Below are positions 8,630-17,067 of a DNA stretch of 33,865 nucleotides, piece after piece. This stretch comes from Candidatus Aminicenantota bacterium (GTDB lineage: Bacteria; Acidobacteriota; Aminicenantia; UBA2199). Location of the stretch: the NCBI GenBank assembly GCA_027318645.1, contig DAHVOV010000236.1, forward strand, positions 1 to 33,865. Reading direction: 5' to 3'. How positions within the stretch are numbered: position 1 is the stretch's first letter; each line of letters begins with the position of its first letter. The notes beneath the pieces are model-generated. The model saw nothing but the letters and a program-made list of their open reading frames with translations. It made no database searches and was not told where the DNA came from. The position numbers were made by a program, and so were the translations under genes.

Positions 8630-9423
8630 GGACCAGGACCACCAGCCGGTTGATCGGCTTGTCCACGAAGTACGGGCGCACGGTGATCCGCTGGGTCAGG
8701 TAGTCCTGGCCGATGGCGGTCACCCGGCCGACGGGCAGGAAGCTGGGATAGATCAGGTCGGTCCCCGAGGTGATCACGCGGTCGCCCACCCGCACCGGCT
8801 TGTTGGCCAGCAGGTACTCGAAGCGGCACTCCGGGCCGTTGCGCCCCTTGAGCAGACCCTCCAGCATGTTGGACTCGATGGCGGCACCGGTGCCGCCCAC
8901 CGGGCTGGTGAGCAGGCGCACCTGCGCCGAGAACGGCGTCAGCGGCTTGGCGATGCGGCCGACCAGGTCGGCGTCGGTGTTCAGCACCACGTCGTTCTCC
9001 ACCAGCCCGGCGTTCGTCCCCTTGTCGATGGTCAGCTCGGCGTAGGGGAAGTTGATGTCGACGGAGATCACCGCGGCCAGCAGGAAGCGCGGGAACTTGC
9101 CGCGCACGCCGGCCAGCGTGCGCAGGTCGCGCAGCTGCCGGCGCAGGGCGACGTTCTCGACGCGCAGGCCGACGTACTTCTGCTTCAGCTGCTGGTGGCG
9201 GCGGTAGACGCCGCGCAGGAAGACGTAGCGCTGCAGCTCGCTGCCGACGAAGTCGGTGGCCTTGCGGAAGGTGATCTGCAGCGGCATGACCATGTTGGCC
9301 ACGGCCGCCTGCAGCAGCGACTGCTGGTTCTTCAGCATGATCTGCGACGAGATCAGGATCAGGTCGACGAACAGGATCAGGACCAGGACGGCCGACTTCC
9401 GCTCCGGGCTGAGCCCGCCGGGA

Positions 9424-9434
<11 letters not shown>
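8622..9434 (-). CDS. mreC: Rod-shape-determining protein MreC
   Basis: 270 residues: a short cytoplasmic tail, one membrane helix (about 14-32), a coiled-coil stretch (about 70-105), then the two beta-barrel periplasmic domains. The conserved segment NAGLVENDVVLNTDADLVGR and the later GDRVITSG segment are typical. MreC links MreB to PBP2/RodA in the periplasm. The ATG at 9434 lies 11 nt inside mreB. Confidence 0.95.
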
Positions 9435-10455
<1,021 letters not shown>

Positions 10456-10493
10456 GTCATGCTCCTTCGGATGATTCCCGCCGCGGCCGGCCT

Positions 10494-11654
10494 TTATTCC
10501 TCAAAGATGGTCACCTGCCTTTTCAGGATCGCCTCCAGCCCGGAGGGGGCCAGGGCGCGGAAGACGATCTCCTTCACGCCGATGCTCCTGTAGGAGATGG
10601 TGTGGATGAAGCGTCCCTCGCCGTCGAGCTCGACGCGGGTGCCGTCGATGAACAGCTGGGCGTGGGGATCGGCGCTGCCCTTGATGAGCACCATCTCGCC
10701 GCTGACCGAGAGCGAGTCGACCTCGATGCGCGGCGGCTGGGGCAGCAGCCCCTTCTTCAGCAGCGAGCTGCTGATGGTGATCACGCCCATGCGCGCCGGC
10801 GCCGACTCGACCCGCCGCGCGGCGTCGTAGGCGGCCACCTCCCAGTGCAGCGCGCTGTACTCGATGAAGGGCATGATGTCCAGGGTGACGGCGTTCTCGC
10901 TGACCACCTTGCTCAGCAGCAGATTGTCGCGCAGCGCCGACGGGTAGAGCTTGAGGATGTACTGGCGCGCTCCCTGCACGTTCTTCCACTTGAACTGCAC
11001 GATGGTGTCGCTGGGCTCGCTGAGCGCCAGGGTCTCGGCCTCGGGCGAGATGAACGGCGGCGGCGGGAACAGCGGCAGCGGGGCCGGGCGGCCGCCGCCG
11101 CGGCTGTCCAGGTACTGCAGCGGCCCGACGTGGAAGAGCGTCCCGTTCAGGTCGAAGTCCAGCGCCCCGGCGAAGTTCCAGACCTCGAGCGCGCCGCTGC
11201 CCAGGCGCAGGCGGCCGGCGCCGGAGAGCCGGAAGATGTTGCCGCCCCGGAGGAGGGAGATCTCGACGGGGCGGCTGCCCGCCTGGCGCTCCCAGTAGTA
11301 TTCGCCCTTCTCCAGCAGCAGCTCGCGGGTCTGCGGCGTGTAGACCAGGACGCTGCCCGGCAGGGCCGTGAACAGGAAGCCCTCGAAGAAGAACTCCCAG
11401 GCGGTCTGGGCGTCCGAGTGCAGCCGGGTCTCGGAGACGAAGTTCAGCGTGCGGATATCGGCCGGCTGCGTCTCCTCGCTGTCCAGCCAGAGGTTGCCCC
11501 TTTCCGAGATGCCGATGACCTGGAAGCCCGTCACGCCGGTCCCAGGGCTGTCGGTCCGCGTCGCCGGCATCGCCCCGGGCCGCTGCAGCAGCAGGAAGCC
11601 GGCGGCGGCGGCGAGAAGGGCGGCGGCCAGGAAGAACACCCGGGACTTGCTCAT
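10494..11654 (-). CDS. Secreted FecR-like / Ig-like multidomain protein leading the mre operon
   Basis: 386 residues. The N-terminus has a Sec-type signal or membrane anchor (MSKSRVFFL, then an Ala/Leu core to about residue 24) with no lipobox cysteine. Residues roughly 45-190 show the alternating beta pattern of FecR/iron-transport-sensor-like domains. Residues about 205-300 look like a fibronectin-III-like module, and about 315-386 like a bacterial Ig-like domain ending KRQVTIFEE. I do not know a named homologue. Its position immediately upstream of mreB, with a shared leaderless promoter, suggests an envelope or surface function linked to elongation; that is inference. No enzymatic motif is seen. 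Confidence 0.75.
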   Translation of the reverse strand: MSKSRVFFLAAALLAAAAGFLLLQRPGAMPATRTDSPGTGVTGFQVIGISERGNLWLDSEETQPADIRTLNFVSETRLHSDAQTAWEFFFEGFLFTALPGSVLVYTPQTRELLLEKGEYYWERQAGSRPVEISLLRGGNIFRLSGAGRLRLGSGALEVWNFAGALDFDLNGTLFHVGPLQYLDSRGGGRPAPLPLFPPPPFISPEAETLALSEPSDTIVQFKWKNVQGARQYILKLYPSALRDNLLLSKVVSENAVTLDIMPFIEYSALHWEVAAYDAARRVESAPARMGVITISSSLLKKGLLPQPPRIEVDSLSVSGEMVLIKGSADPHAQLFIDGTRVELDGEGRFIHTISYRSIGVKEIVFRALAPSGLEAILKRQVTIFEE

Positions 11655-11660
11655 GGCCCT

Positions 11661-11689
11661 ATGGTAGCAAAATCGCCCGCTAAAATCAA
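11661..11689 (-). promoter_or_regulatory. Leaderless promoter of the FecR-like/mre operon
   Basis: Minus strand: TTGATT (11684-11689), 17-bp spacer ending in an extended TGC, TACCAT (11661-11666), then only 6 nt to the ATG at 11654. No Shine-Dalgarno is possible, so a leaderless mRNA is predicted. This site would drive the nine-gene run down to queH. Confidence 0.65.
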
Positions 11690-11690
11690 T

Positions 11691-11728
11691 TGCGGAACGG
11701 TCCGCGGCGGGCGGCGGCTCAGCCGCCG
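11691..11728 (-). terminator. Tandem hairpins after the rfaE operon (weak terminator)
   Basis: A 7-bp stem with a 3-nt loop (CGGCGGC at 11712-11718, GCCGCCG at 11722-11728) straddles the stop codon of the methyltransferase-like gene. A second 5-bp stem follows (GCGGA at 11692-11696, TCCGC at 11701-11705), leading into an AT-rich stretch that also holds the next promoter's -35 box. There is no clean T-tract. Confidence 0.35.
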
Positions 11729-12273
11729 ATGAAGCCGATGCGCTTGAGGAACTTGATCACCAGCACCACGATGACGAACAGCGAGTAGAACAGCACCCGG
11801 TACTCGCGGTTCTTCATGTACAGGGCGATGTTGAAGCCCGCCGTGTCGACGCGCTTGAGGCGCGGGAAAAAGAGGTTGGCGCCCTTGGCCCATTCGTCGT
11901 AGCGGGCGCCGAAGCGCGCCCGCATGCGCCGGCGCTCGACGGCGATGAGAAAGGTGAAGAAAAAGACGTAGTAGGCGACGCAGATCAGGGCGGTGAGCCA
12001 GCGGTTGCTGGCCACGGCGACGCCGCCGGCGATGAGGAGGTTGCCGAAATAGAGCGGGTTGCGGGTGAGGGCGTAGGGGCCCTGGGTGGCCAGCTCGCGG
12101 TCCTTGTCGATGTATCCCGACGACCAGGCGCGGAAGAACATGCCCAGCATCATCAGGAAGAAGCCGACGACGATCGAGCGCACGTCGGGCGCGGCCAGGG
12201 CCAGGACCACCACCAGGGCGATGATCCCAACCAGCGAGCGGTACTTGATGAGCGTTTCAGTCGCGTTGCGCAT
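11719..12273 (-). CDS. Isoprenylcysteine carboxyl methyltransferase-family membrane protein
   Basis: 184 residues with four to five membrane helices. The ICMT/phospholipid-methyltransferase signature is clear: GPYALTRNPLYFGN at about residues 65-78, and a following helix with an ERRRMRARFG segment that supplies the family's AdoMet/membrane motif. A C-terminal extra helix (VLFYSLFVIVVLVIKFL) follows the core. Bacterial members methylate small isoprenoid, lipid or unknown substrates; the target is not known here. It begins 17 nt inside the heptosyltransferase gene, so a lipid or LPS-related substrate is plausible but unproven. Confidence 0.82.
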   Translation of the reverse strand: MRNATETLIKYRSLVGIIALVVVLALAAPDVRSIVVGFFLMMLGMFFRAWSSGYIDKDRELATQGPYALTRNPLYFGNLLIAGGVAVASNRWLTALICVAYYVFFFTFLIAVERRRMRARFGARYDEWAKGANLFFPRLKRVDTAGFNIALYMKNREYRVLFYSLFVIVVLVIKFLKRIGFIGG

Positions 12274-13273
12274 CGATGCTTCGCGCCGCCGCGACGATGT
12301 CCGCGGCGGCGATGCCCTTCAGGCAGTCCATTGTATCACAGCGGCGGCGATAGCAGAAGCCGCACTCCAGGCGGCGGCAGACGACGCGGCTGGCCGGTAG
12401 CAGCGGGCCGTTGCGCTCCGGCGAACTGGGCCCGAACACTCCGACGGCCGGCGTGCGCGTCAGGTCGGCCAGGTGCAGGGCCAGCGTGTCGCCGGAGATG
12501 ACCAGCCGGGCGCGGGCAATGACCCAGATCAGGTCGGGGAACTCGAGGAAGGGCGCCAGGCGGGCCTGGCCGCCGCCGGCGACCTCCTCGGCCTCCGCGC
12601 GCTCGGCGTCGTTGCCCCACAGCAGCAGCAGCTCGTGCGCCGGGGCCAGGCCGGCGGCCACCTGCCGCCACTGGGCGGCGCTCAGCCGCTTGCTGGGCCA
12701 GTTGCCGCCGACGTTGAGCACGATCCAGCCGCCGTCTCCCAGCCCCTGCTGCCGCAGCCAGGCGGCCAGCCCCGGCGAGGGCTGCCCGCCGTCGCGGCGC
12801 GGGTATTCCACCTCGGCGGCGGCGATGCCCAGCAGGGACAGCAGGTGCAGGTTCTTGCGGATCACGTGCCGCTCCTCGGGGAAGGCCGGGGCGCGGCGCG
12901 AGTAGAGGAGCGCCGCCAGCGGCTCGCGGGCGTTGGCGCGGCCGAAGCCGATGCGCCGGCCGCCCAGCAGCAGGGCGAGCACGGCCGACTTGAGCAGCCC
13001 CTGGAAATCGATGACCAGGTCGAAGCGCCCGCGCCAGCGGCGCACGAAGCGGGCCAGGTACGCCAGCCGCGCCGCCGCCCCGCGCCGCCCCTTGAGCGCG
13101 AAGGGGACGATCTCGTCGATGCCCGGGAAATTGGCCAGCAGCGCCGCCCCGGCCGGCTCGGCGATCCAGCTGATGCGCGCCTGCGGCCGCGCCCGGCGCA
13201 ACGCCTGGAAGGCGGGCAGGGCGTGGACGATGTCGCCCAGGGACGAGAGGCGGACGATGGCGATGCGTTCCAA
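12257..13273 (-). CDS. Glycosyltransferase family 9, ADP-heptose:LPS heptosyltransferase-like
   Basis: 338 residues with a two-domain GT-B fold. The N-terminal acceptor domain begins IAIVRLSSLGDIVHALPAF. The C-terminal nucleotide-sugar domain holds NVGGNWPSKRL, SGDTLALHLA and GVFGPSSPERNGP, the GT9 signatures. A cysteine cluster near the end (CGFCYRRRCDTMDC) is common in the family. It would add heptose from an ADP-heptose donor to lipid A-core at the inner membrane. The start is a TTG at 13273, one base after the TAA of rfaE2 (TAAaTTG); no ATG fits the conserved N-terminus. WaaC, WaaF or WaaQ type cannot be decided. Confidence 0.88.
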   Translation of the reverse strand: MERIAIVRLSSLGDIVHALPAFQALRRARPQARISWIAEPAGAALLANFPGIDEIVPFALKGRRGAAARLAYLARFVRRWRGRFDLVIDFQGLLKSAVLALLLGGRRIGFGRANAREPLAALLYSRRAPAFPEERHVIRKNLHLLSLLGIAAAEVEYPRRDGGQPSPGLAAWLRQQGLGDGGWIVLNVGGNWPSKRLSAAQWRQVAAGLAPAHELLLLWGNDAERAEAEEVAGGGQARLAPFLEFPDLIWVIARARLVISGDTLALHLADLTRTPAVGVFGPSSPERNGPLLPASRVVCRRLECGFCYRRRCDTMDCLKGIAAADIVAAARSIDAQRD

Positions 13274-13274
13274 T

Positions 13275-13757
13275 TTAGCCGTACAGTTCCTTGATGCGCC
13301 GGATCACCTGCGAGGTCGAGCGCACCTTGGCGCCGCCGGCGATGGCCAGGCGGCCGCCGTAGCCGAGCACCACCTCGCGCTCGGGGATGGAGTCGGGGGT
13401 GTAGTCGGCGCCCTTGCAGTGGACGTCGGGGGTGAGGGCGCGCAGCACGCCGGTCACCGTGGGCGCGGAGAAGAGGGTCACGTAGTCGACGCAGGCCAGG
13501 GCGGCGATGATGCGCGCGCGGCCCTCCTCGTCGATGAGGGCGCGGCCGGCGCCCTTGAGGCCGCGCAGCGAGGCGTCGGAGTTCAGCGCCACCACCAGCA
13601 CGTCGCCCAGCGCCTTGGCCCCCTGCAGGTAGCGGACGTGGCCGACGTGGATGAGGTCGAAGCCGCCGTTGGCCAGCACGACGGTGTGGCCGGCGCTCCT
13701 TTCGGCGGCGACGGCCGCGGCCAGGGGCTCCAGGGACAGGCGCTTAGCGCAGGGCAT
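13275..13757 (-). CDS. rfaE2: D-glycero-beta-D-manno-heptose 1-phosphate adenylyltransferase
   Basis: 160 residues, the stand-alone adenylyltransferase half of HldE. It transfers AMP to heptose-1-phosphate, giving ADP-heptose. The nucleotidyltransferase motif GGFDLIHVGHVRYL (HxGH) and the C-terminal RSTSQVIRRI segment are intact. The ATG at 13757 overlaps the end of rfaE1 by 14 nt and gives a normal family length. A longer reading in this frame lies over rfaE1 and is a shadow. Kinase and adenylyltransferase are separate genes here rather than the fused HldE of enterobacteria. Confidence 0.93.
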   Translation of the reverse strand: MPCAKRLSLEPLAAAVAAERSAGHTVVLANGGFDLIHVGHVRYLQGAKALGDVLVVALNSDASLRGLKGAGRALIDEEGRARIIAALACVDYVTLFSAPTVTGVLRALTPDVHCKGADYTPDSIPEREVVLGYGGRLAIAGGAKVRSTSQVIRRIKELYG

Positions 13758-14727
13758 CCTGGAGCTCGCGGCGGCGCACCGGGTAGGCGCCCTCGTGCAT
13801 GACCACGATGCCGCCGGCGACGTTGGCCAGCCGCGCCGCCTCGAGCAGCGGGGCGCCGCCGGCCAGCCCCAGGGCGGCCACGGCCAGCACGGTGTCGCCG
13901 GCGCCGGTGACGTCGACGATCTGCGCGGTGCCGTGGATGTCGAGCGCCGCCGGCCGGCGGCCGCGCTCGAAGACCAGCATGCCGCGATGGCCGCGCTTGA
14001 GGATGACGCCGCGAGCGCCCAGCCGCTCCAGCAGCTCGCCGCCGGCGGCCAGGAAGTCGTCGTCATCGGCGAAGCGCCTTCCCGGGAACAGCTCCTTGAC
14101 CTCGGGCTCGTTGGGGGTGGCCACGACGGCGCCGGGGAACTCCAGCAGGCGGCGGCGCGAATCCACGACGCTCAGCGCGCCGGGGAACTCGCGGCGCAGC
14201 GACTGGAAGAGCGCCGGGGCCACGGCCTGGCCCAGGTAGTCGGAGACCACCAGCGCGTCGCTCGACTCCAGGGCGGCGCGCAGCGCCCGCGCCAGGCGCC
14301 GCCGCGCCCGCTCCTCGACCGGGGCGCGGGCCAGGGTGTCGATGCGCAGGATCTGCTGCTTGCGGGTGTTGTCGCCGCCGGCCAGGATGCGGCTCTTCAG
14401 GGGGGTGGCGTAGCCGTCGGCCGCCACCAGGTGGTCCGCGGCGATGCCCTGCTCGCGCAGCAGCCCGCGCAGCACCTCGCCCGAGGCGTCCCGGCCCACG
14501 AAGCCCACCGGCAGCGGCGTCGCGCCCAGGGTGCGCAGGTTCATCACCACGTTGCCGGCGCCGCCCAGCCGGTACTCGTGGCGCTCGAGCTCGGTGACCA
14601 GCACCGGCGCCTCGCGCGAGACGCGGCCGGCCGACGTGAAGACGTATTGGTCGAGGATCAGGTCGCCCCAAACGGCCACCCGGCGGAGGCGGAAGCGGGA
14701 GACGATGGAAGCCAGCGAGGTGCGCAT
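13744..14727 (-). CDS. rfaE1: D-glycero-beta-D-manno-heptose-7-phosphate kinase
   Basis: 327 residues, PfkB/ribokinase family, the kinase half of HldE. It phosphorylates heptose-7-phosphate at C1. The N-terminal substrate loop (LGGAGNVVMNLRTLG) and the C-terminal catalytic/anion-hole motif (DVTGAGDTVLAVAALGLAGG) are intact, with the DTV-preceding GAGD carrying the base. The ATG at 14727 has no ribosome site and lies 6 nt after a strong -10, so a leaderless message is expected. First gene of a four-gene overlapping operon (rfaE1, rfaE2, GT9, ICMT-like). GmhA, GmhB and HldD are not in the window. Confidence 0.93.
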   Translation of the reverse strand: MRTSLASIVSRFRLRRVAVWGDLILDQYVFTSAGRVSREAPVLVTELERHEYRLGGAGNVVMNLRTLGATPLPVGFVGRDASGEVLRGLLREQGIAADHLVAADGYATPLKSRILAGGDNTRKQQILRIDTLARAPVEERARRRLARALRAALESSDALVVSDYLGQAVAPALFQSLRREFPGALSVVDSRRRLLEFPGAVVATPNEPEVKELFPGRRFADDDDFLAAGGELLERLGARGVILKRGHRGMLVFERGRRPAALDIHGTAQIVDVTGAGDTVLAVAALGLAGGAPLLEAARLANVAGGIVVMHEGAYPVRRRELQDALR

Positions 14728-14733
14728 TGGGAA

Positions 14734-14762
14734 ATGGTAGCAAATCGCCGGAAGGCAGTCAA
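14734..14762 (-). promoter_or_regulatory. Leaderless promoter of the rfaE operon
   Basis: Minus strand: TTGACT (14757-14762), 17-bp spacer with extended TGC, TACCAT (14734-14739), then 6 nt to the ATG at 14727. It is nearly the same from GCGATTT through TGCTACCAT as the promoter before the FecR-like gene at 11654. Confidence 0.7.
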
Positions 14763-14770
14763 GAAAGTGA

Positions 14771-14797
14771 TAGTGTTAGTGTTAGTGTTAGTGTTAG
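14771..14797. repeat. Hexanucleotide tandem repeat (TAGTGT)4
   Basis: Four perfect copies of TAGTGT plus TAG. It lies about 8 bp upstream of the rfaE1 -35 box. Between it and the tRNA (14798-14930) is a 130-bp AT-richer stretch in which I see no gene. Confidence 0.85.
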
Positions 14798-14930
14798 GAA
14801 CAGCACAAACAGGGATCCTTTATTCATTCTGGCCATTTGGCCGTTGGAATGTGATGCTTCGGTCCCGCCGGATCTCACGCCTGAAAACTCGAACTCGGCA
14901 CGAATTTGGGAGAGGAGTAAGAAAAGAAAG

Positions 14931-15003
14931 TGCCGGGACGCGGAATCGAACCACGGACGCGCAGATTTTCAGTCTACCGCTCTACCTGCTGAGCTATCCC
15001 GGC
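14931..15003 (-). tRNA. tRNA-Phe (anticodon GAA)
   Basis: 73 nt on the minus strand. The 7-bp acceptor stem GCCGGGA/TCCCGGC, D stem GCTC/GAGC, anticodon stem GTAGA/TCTGC around the loop CTGAAAA with anticodon GAA, and T arm with TTCGATT all fold as a standard cloverleaf. The discriminator base is A and the 3' CCA is not encoded. A good promoter stands about 10 nt upstream. Confidence 0.95.
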
Positions 15004-15013
15004 ATCGCCCGCC

Positions 15014-15042
15014 ATGATAGCGCAAAAAAAGCGGCGAGTCAA
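15014..15042 (-). promoter_or_regulatory. Promoter of tRNA-Phe
   Basis: Minus strand: TTGACT (15037-15042), exactly 17 bp, TATCAT (15014-15019), 10 nt before the mature tRNA end. It is divergent from the dnaK-like promoter, whose -35 begins 29 bp away at 15071. Confidence 0.7.
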
Positions 15043-15070
15043 GCGGCGGCCGCGGCGGCGCAATCCCCGA

Positions 15071-15099
15071 TTGACAATTGAAAAACCTTATGCTACAGA
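15071..15099 (+). promoter_or_regulatory. Promoter of the dnaK-like gene, probably leaderless
   Basis: A consensus TTGACA (15071-15076), 17-bp spacer ending TGC, TACAGA (15094-15099), or alternatively CAGAAT at 15096-15101 with a 19-bp spacer. The ATG at 15109 follows after 7-9 nt and no Shine-Dalgarno sequence is present. No CIRCE-type inverted repeat is seen. Confidence 0.55.
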
Positions 15100-15108
15100 A
15101 TTTTTGCC

Positions 15109-17004
15109 ATGGGAAAGATACTGGGAATCGACCTGGGGACCACCAAATCGGCCATCGCCTACCTGGAGGGCTCCACCCCGGAGATCATCCTCACCCCGGA
15201 GGGGCACCGCCTGCTGCCCTCGATCGTCGCCTTCACCTCCACCGGCGAGCGCCTGGTCGGCCAGCCGGCCAAGAGCCAGATGATCACCAATCCCCTCAAC
15301 ACCATCTCCTCGGTGAAGACGCTGATGGGCAAGAAGTACTCCGAGGTGGAGCCCTACCTGCACGAGTTCCCCTTCCACATCATCCGCCACGGCGAGGACC
15401 TGCTGCGCATCGAGGTCAACAACCAGGTCTACTCCCCCGAGGAGATCTCGGCCATGATCCTGCTCAAGCTCAAGGACGCGGCCGATCGTTACCTCAGCGA
15501 CCCCATCGACAGCGTGATCATCACCGTGCCCGCCTATTTCAACGACTCGCAGCGCCAGGCCACCAAGGACGCCGGCAGCATCGCCGGGCTCAACGTCAAG
15601 CGCATCATCAACGAGCCCACGGCCGCCTCGCTGGCCTACTCCATCGACCTGAAGAAGAAGGCCAAGATCATCGTCTACGACTTCGGCGGCGGCACCATCG
15701 ACATCTCGGTGCTGGACGTGCAGAACGGCATCATCAAGGTGCTGGCCACCGCCGGCAACACCCACCTGGGCGGCAACAACTTCGACATCGCCCTGACCCA
15801 GAAGCTGACCAAGGAGTTCGCCGACGAGCACCGCATCGACCTCTCGCGCGACAAGGCGGCGCTGCAGCGCATCCGCGAGGCGGCGGAGAACGCCAAGATC
15901 GAGCTGTCGGCGGTCGACGAGTGCGAGATCAACCTGCCCTTCATCGCCGAGTCCGAGGACGGGCCGGTGCACCTCATCAAGTACCTGCGCCGCAGCGAGT
16001 TCGAGAACCTGGTCAAGAAGGACATCGAGTCGACCCTGGAGATCTGCGCCCGGGCGCTGCAGAACGCCAGCCTGCGCAAGGAGGACGTCGACGAGTTCCT
16101 GCTGGTCGGCGGCTCGACGCGCATCCCCTTCGTGCAGCAGATGGTCAAGGAGTTCTTCAAGCGCCCGCCCAACCGCAAGGTCAACCCCGACGAGATCGTC
16201 GCCATGGGCGCCGCCATGCAGGGCTCGATCATCAAGGGCGACAGCAAGGACATCCTGCTGCTCGACGTCACGCCGCTGTCGCTGGGCGTCAAGACCTTCG
16301 GCGGCGCCTTCACCCGCATCATCAACGCCAACACCACCATCCCCACCAGCCGCAGCCTGGTCTTCTCCACCGTGGAGGACAACCAGACCGAGGTCGACAT
16401 CGAGATCTACCAGGGCGAGCGCGAGATCGCCGAGGAGAACAAGCTGCTGGGCAAGTTCACGCTGCTGGACATCAAGCGCGCCCCCCGCGGCGTGCCGCGC
16501 ATCGAGGTCGCCTTCAGCATCAACATCAACGGCATCATGAACGTCACGGCCATGGACCTCTCCACCAAGAACAAGAAGGAGGTCCTCATCTCGCAGTCGG
16601 GCCTGCTGAGCAAGGAAGAGGTCGACCGCCTGCGCGAGGAGGCCAAGAAGTTGTCGGACGTCGACCTGAAGAAGCGCGAGGCCATCCACAAGAAGAACAA
16701 GGTCATCAACCAGATCTACTCGCTCAACCAGCTGAGCCACGGCAGCAGCCTGCCCTCGGCGATGAAGGCCGAGATCGCCGCCCTGGTGCGCGAGGCCGAG
16801 CGCGAGGTCGAGAAGGAGAACATCCCGGCCATGGAGGCCCTGGAGAAGCGGATGAACGAGCTCTGGCAGAAGGCCAGCGCCCTCGACGCCTCCCTGGAGC
16901 CGCCGCTGGCCCGGGTCGAGGCCCCCGCCCCCCCGGCGCAGGCCGACGCCGCCCCCGAGAAGGTCAAGAAGGAAGACACCAAGCCGCTGAAGATCAGCTT
17001 CTGA
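15109..17004 (+). CDS. Hsp70-family chaperone, DnaK-like
   Basis: 631 residues. An N-terminal ATPase domain (1 to about 370) carries [25 protein letters not shown] and [11 protein letters not shown], and retains the Gram-negative-type insertion of the first lobe. The linker and substrate-binding beta domain begin at [17 protein letters not shown] and run to about 500; a helical lid follows. The C-terminus is Pro/Ala-rich and ends KPLKISF, without the acidic tail of canonical DnaK. It stands alone: no grpE, dnaJ or hrcA is adjacent. It may be the main DnaK or a paralogue, so I leave the symbol blank. The start is fixed by the conserved N-terminus; there is no ribosome site. Confidence 0.92.
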   Translation: MGKILGIDLGTTKSAIAYLEGSTPEIILTPEGHRLLPSIVAFTSTGERLVGQPAKSQMITNPLNTISSVKTLMGKKYSEVEPYLHEFPFHIIRHGEDLLRIEVNNQVYSPEEISAMILLKLKDAADRYLSDPIDSVIITVPAYFNDSQRQATKDAGSIAGLNVKRIINEPTAASLAYSIDLKKKAKIIVYDFGGGTIDISVLDVQNGIIKVLATAGNTHLGGNNFDIALTQKLTKEFADEHRIDLSRDKAALQRIREAAENAKIELSAVDECEINLPFIAESEDGPVHLIKYLRRSEFENLVKKDIESTLEICARALQNASLRKEDVDEFLLVGGSTRIPFVQQMVKEFFKRPPNRKVNPDEIVAMGAAMQGSIIKGDSKDILLLDVTPLSLGVKTFGGAFTRIINANTTIPTSRSLVFSTVEDNQTEVDIEIYQGEREIAEENKLLGKFTLLDIKRAPRGVPRIEVAFSININGIMNVTAMDLSTKNKKEVLISQSGLLSKEEVDRLREEAKKLSDVDLKKREAIHKKNKVINQIYSLNQLSHGSSLPSAMKAEIAALVREAEREVEKENIPAMEALEKRMNELWQKASALDASLEPPLARVEAPAPPAQADAAPEKVKKEDTKPLKISF

Positions 17005-17025
17005 GGCCCCGGCGCCCGGCTTTTG

Positions 17026-17034
17026 TGCTATAAT
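17026..17034 (+). promoter_or_regulatory. Extended -10 promoter of metG
   Basis: TGC-TATAAT, a perfect extended -10, 33 nt before the ATG at 17068. No -35 of quality is visible 17 bp upstream. An AGGAGA ribosome site lies at 17056-17061, so this gene has a conventional leader. Confidence 0.6.
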
Positions 17035-17067
17035 CCCCTTCTTGCCGCCCGCCCCAGGAGAGCGCCG

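Noticed and set aside
13758-14066. Fused rfaE2 extending over rfaE1
   Set aside because: The extension is a Ser/Thr/Arg/Trp-rich shadow of the kinase gene. The ATG at 13757 gives a normal-length adenylyltransferase.
14771-14797. CRISPR-like or minisatellite array
   Set aside because: Units are 6 bp and directly adjacent with no spacers, and no cas gene is present.
14891-14905. Short stretch resembling a cDNA-library adapter (GGCACGA)
   Set aside because: The match is only a few bases and lies in a plausible genomic spacer; coincidence.
17005-17067. T-box or SAM riboswitch before metG
   Set aside because: Only 63 bp lie between the genes and the leader after the promoter is about 27 nt, too short for either.
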